Below are positions 6,801 to 7,312 of a stretch of 7,312 nucleotides of DNA, piece by piece. The stretch spans positions 1 to 7,312 of the forward strand of contig JASLKI010000395.1 of assembly GCA_030747575.1 (NCBI GenBank), given 5' to 3'. Positions within the stretch are counted from its first letter, which is position 1, and each line of letters opens with the position of its first letter. The translations under genes were made by a program, and so were the position numbers. The DNA comes from Verrucomicrobiota bacterium. Its GTDB lineage: Bacteria > Verrucomicrobiota > Verrucomicrobiia > Limisphaerales > UBA1096. Below the pieces are notes generated by a model. The model had not been told where the DNA came from, made no database searches, and saw only the letters and a program-made list of their open reading frames with translations.

Positions 6801-7274
6801 ATTGGTTCCCATGCCAATCACGCCATTTCCCCAGGATAACTTTTCTGGAGGTAACAACTCAGGCAGACTTCCGTATTTAGCCGGGCCGAAAAAAGCACTC
6901 TGGGTACTCATCAGAAAGATCACTCCTATGATGAAATTTAAGTTTCCATTGATTAACGCCACAGTCGCTATGACCATAATCAGCACCTCGGCAACCTTCG
7001 TCCCAACAGCGACATATTTCTTGGAGTACCGATCCGAAAGATAGCCACCCATTAAAGAGAAGATGATGAAAGGAAGAGAAAAGACCGCCCCAATAATCGG
7101 TATAAGTGAATCGATTTTATCCTTGTCCCCCTGATAAGTCTTCATCACGAAGTAAATTGCTAAAAATTTATAGAGATTATCGCTAAAGGCACCCTGAAAC
7201 TGGGTAATGAAGAGGCTCCAGAATCCTCGGAGAGATCCCTCTGGCCGGCTGTTGGTTGGGTTTGCGTTGTCCAT
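3834..7274 (-). CDS. aas: Fused lysophospholipid transporter (LplT-like MFS) / 2-acyl-GPE acyltransferase / acyl-ACP synthetase
   Basis: An inner-membrane protein of 1146 residues that joins functions that are separate in E. coli (lplT and aas): flipping lysophospholipid inward and re-acylating it with fatty acid activated by ATP. Residues 1-about 425 form an MFS transporter with about 12 hydrophobic segments and the loop motif GGYLSDRYSKK (76-86). Residues about 430-610 are a PlsC-type acyltransferase: HLSFID (H454, D459) is the HX4D catalytic pair, FAEGQIT (526-532) the glycerophosphate-binding block, PIIPIHLDGVWG (554-565) block IV. Residues about 640-1146 are an AMP-binding synthetase: FSSGSTGAPKG (793-803) P-loop, GYGTTE (931-936), YTTGD (1018-1022), DR (1036-1037), KIGGE (1043-1047), and the C-terminal catalytic Lys K1131 in GTGKLDL. 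All key residues are present. The ATG at 7274 has only a weak TGAGAA upstream. Such fusions are known in other bacteria. The transporter part is markedly more AT-rich than the rest. The ligase part carries many palindrome copies. Confidence 0.92.
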   Translation of the reverse strand: MDNANPTNSRPEGSLRGFWSLFITQFQGAFSDNLYKFLAIYFVMKTYQGDKDKIDSLIPIIGAVFSLPFIIFSLMGGYLSDRYSKKYVAVGTKVAEVLIMVIATVALINGNLNFIIGVIFLMSTQSAFFGPAKYGSLPELLPPEKLSWGNGVIGMGTNMAVILGMVAAGYISQKYGVNTQEAGLLLVILAVIGFIFSLGITKVPPSNEANQPQPNFLGAVKELVHKVKRIFPDRPLFYAVLGEIYFYFIAAMIQMHVVIYALEYLKLEELESSYLQATIAVGIAAGCLVAGYVSGKKIEYGLIPLGALGMVVFSCLMSLEDPPKVWAYANIGGLGFFGGFYLIPILAMIQQRPDKKDKGTVVAASSMLTFVGIFLSALIYYLLTSSDFLGLSEPQTFLAIGVLTLLGTGYIIYLLPDSLVRLVGFFVTRTIYRIKVVGRDNIPERGGALFVCNHLSFIDVLLLQASTDRPIRFIMYAGYMKQKVMGTFARIMKCIPISSESRPRDLIKSLKVASQAIRDGDVVCIFAEGQITRTGQMLPFRRGYEKIMKDVDAPIIPIHLDGVWGSIFSYAKTRFFWKLPRRIPYRVTVSYGVALPHNATPVRVREAVQELGADAWAHRKRYMKPLHRSLVRAFRKHPFRFFAADAKRGSISCGGALVGTVALGQALRRKWEGQEMVGILMPPTVAGALVNYAALLTGRVPVNLNYTLSADALRSCIEQCNIRTVVTSKAFLEQLKLDVPVETILLEDVAKSIGIGSKLTAALVASLLPVGLLEKFLGSKRRAAMDDLATVIFSSGSTGAPKGVMLSHYNVVSNIQQIGQAFALDRNDRILGILPFFHSFGFTGTLWLPALLGAGAVYHPNPVDGRGIGGLVGKYRATFLLATPTFLQIYIRACTPEQFGSVEFVLAGAEKLPERLATAFEDRFGLRPMEGYGTTETSPVVTINTRDFRTAGFRQIGAKRGSIGHPLPGMVASIVDPDTGEPVALGQAGLLLVKGPNVMQGYLGQVEKTAEVLRDGWYTTGDIAAMDQDGFLAITDRLSRFSKIGGEMVPHIKVEEQLHELAGLTEQTFAVIGVPDERKGERLVVLYHNLDESAVQSVIEKMTASNLPNIWKPRSDQFFKVEALPHLGTGKLDLKQIKTLATELSP
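4260..4267. repeat. TTGGCCAA palindrome copy in aas
   Basis: A perfect octamer in the context ACTTGGCCAAGG, encoding Y-L-G-Q-V on the - strand (LGQ in the same codon phase as the copies near 4311, 4812 and 5277). Confidence 0.5.
4311..4330. repeat. Perfect 14-nt palindrome copy in aas, with extended match
   Basis: CGCTTGGCCAAGCG is perfect at 4311-4324. The 16 bases TGGCCAAGCGCAACCG (4315-4330) recur exactly at 5281-5296. On the - strand it encodes A-L-G-Q-A in the synthetase domain. Confidence 0.75.
4522..4533. repeat. Palindrome half-copy in aas, different codon phase
   Basis: GTGGCCAAGCGC contains GGCCAAGCGC and is read as R-L-A-T in Aas, a different phase from the LGQ-encoding copies. 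This shows the word is not simply a repeated peptide motif. Confidence 0.5.
4812..4823. repeat. CGCTTGGCCAAT palindrome copy in aas
   Basis: Contains a perfect TTGGCCAA at 4815-4822 and the left arm CGC. It encodes I-G-Q-A just after the adenylate-forming P-loop region. Confidence 0.5.
5277..5296. repeat. Palindrome copy in aas, near-identical to that at 4311
   Basis: CGCCTGGCCAAGCG has one mismatch to the 14-nt palindrome. Bases 5281-5296 are identical to 4315-4330 and in the same codon phase, again giving A-L-G-Q-A. Confidence 0.65.
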
Positions 7275-7312
7275 TTTCTCAGTTGCTGGACCAAAGCCTA
7301 CCCGCCGGCGCC

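Overview
This 7.3 kb window is bacterial chromosome with a housekeeping layout and no mobile element, RNA gene or CRISPR array that I can see. Two genes on the + strand (end of zwf, then pgl) meet three genes on the - strand (a large fused aas, then rho, then a WYL-domain regulator). The source is a Gram-negative-type bacterium of moderately high GC. Weak Shine-Dalgarno signals, a Rho with an Asn/Ser/Arg-rich N-terminal extension and the fused transporter-acyltransferase-ligase would fit a Verrucomicrobiota/PVC-type genome. That is an inference from style, not a proven assignment.

Layout: 1-533 is the C-terminal third of glucose-6-phosphate dehydrogenase. Positions 530-1231 hold 6-phosphogluconolactonase, whose ATG overlaps the zwf stop (ATGA). 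Together they give the first two steps of the oxidative pentose phosphate pathway as a coupled pair. Positions 1232-1298 are a short convergent gap with a compound palindrome that may terminate pgl. Positions 1299-2300 (-) encode a YafY-type HTH-WYL regulator. Positions 2354-2383 are a convincing intrinsic terminator for rho. Positions 2411-3652 (-, possibly from 3793) encode transcription terminator Rho, with a 15-bp tandem repeat encoding its N-terminal linker. Positions 3653-3833 are the rho leader/spacer. Positions 3834-7274 (-) encode a 1146-residue fusion of an LplT-like MFS lysophospholipid transporter, a PlsC-type acyltransferase and an acyl-ACP/CoA synthetase, which would import and re-acylate lysophospholipids.

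The most unusual signal is not a gene. A palindromic word, core TTGGCCAA and full form near GCGCTTGGCCAAGCGC, recurs far above chance in pgl, the WYL gene, the ligase part of aas and two intergenic gaps, on both strands and in more than one codon phase. It is absent from rho, from the zwf fragment and from the AT-richer transporter part of aas. It resembles in kind the highly iterated palindromes of cyanobacteria (HIP1), but with a different sequence. A second signal is a sharp base-composition break inside aas, exactly at the transporter/acyltransferase junction.
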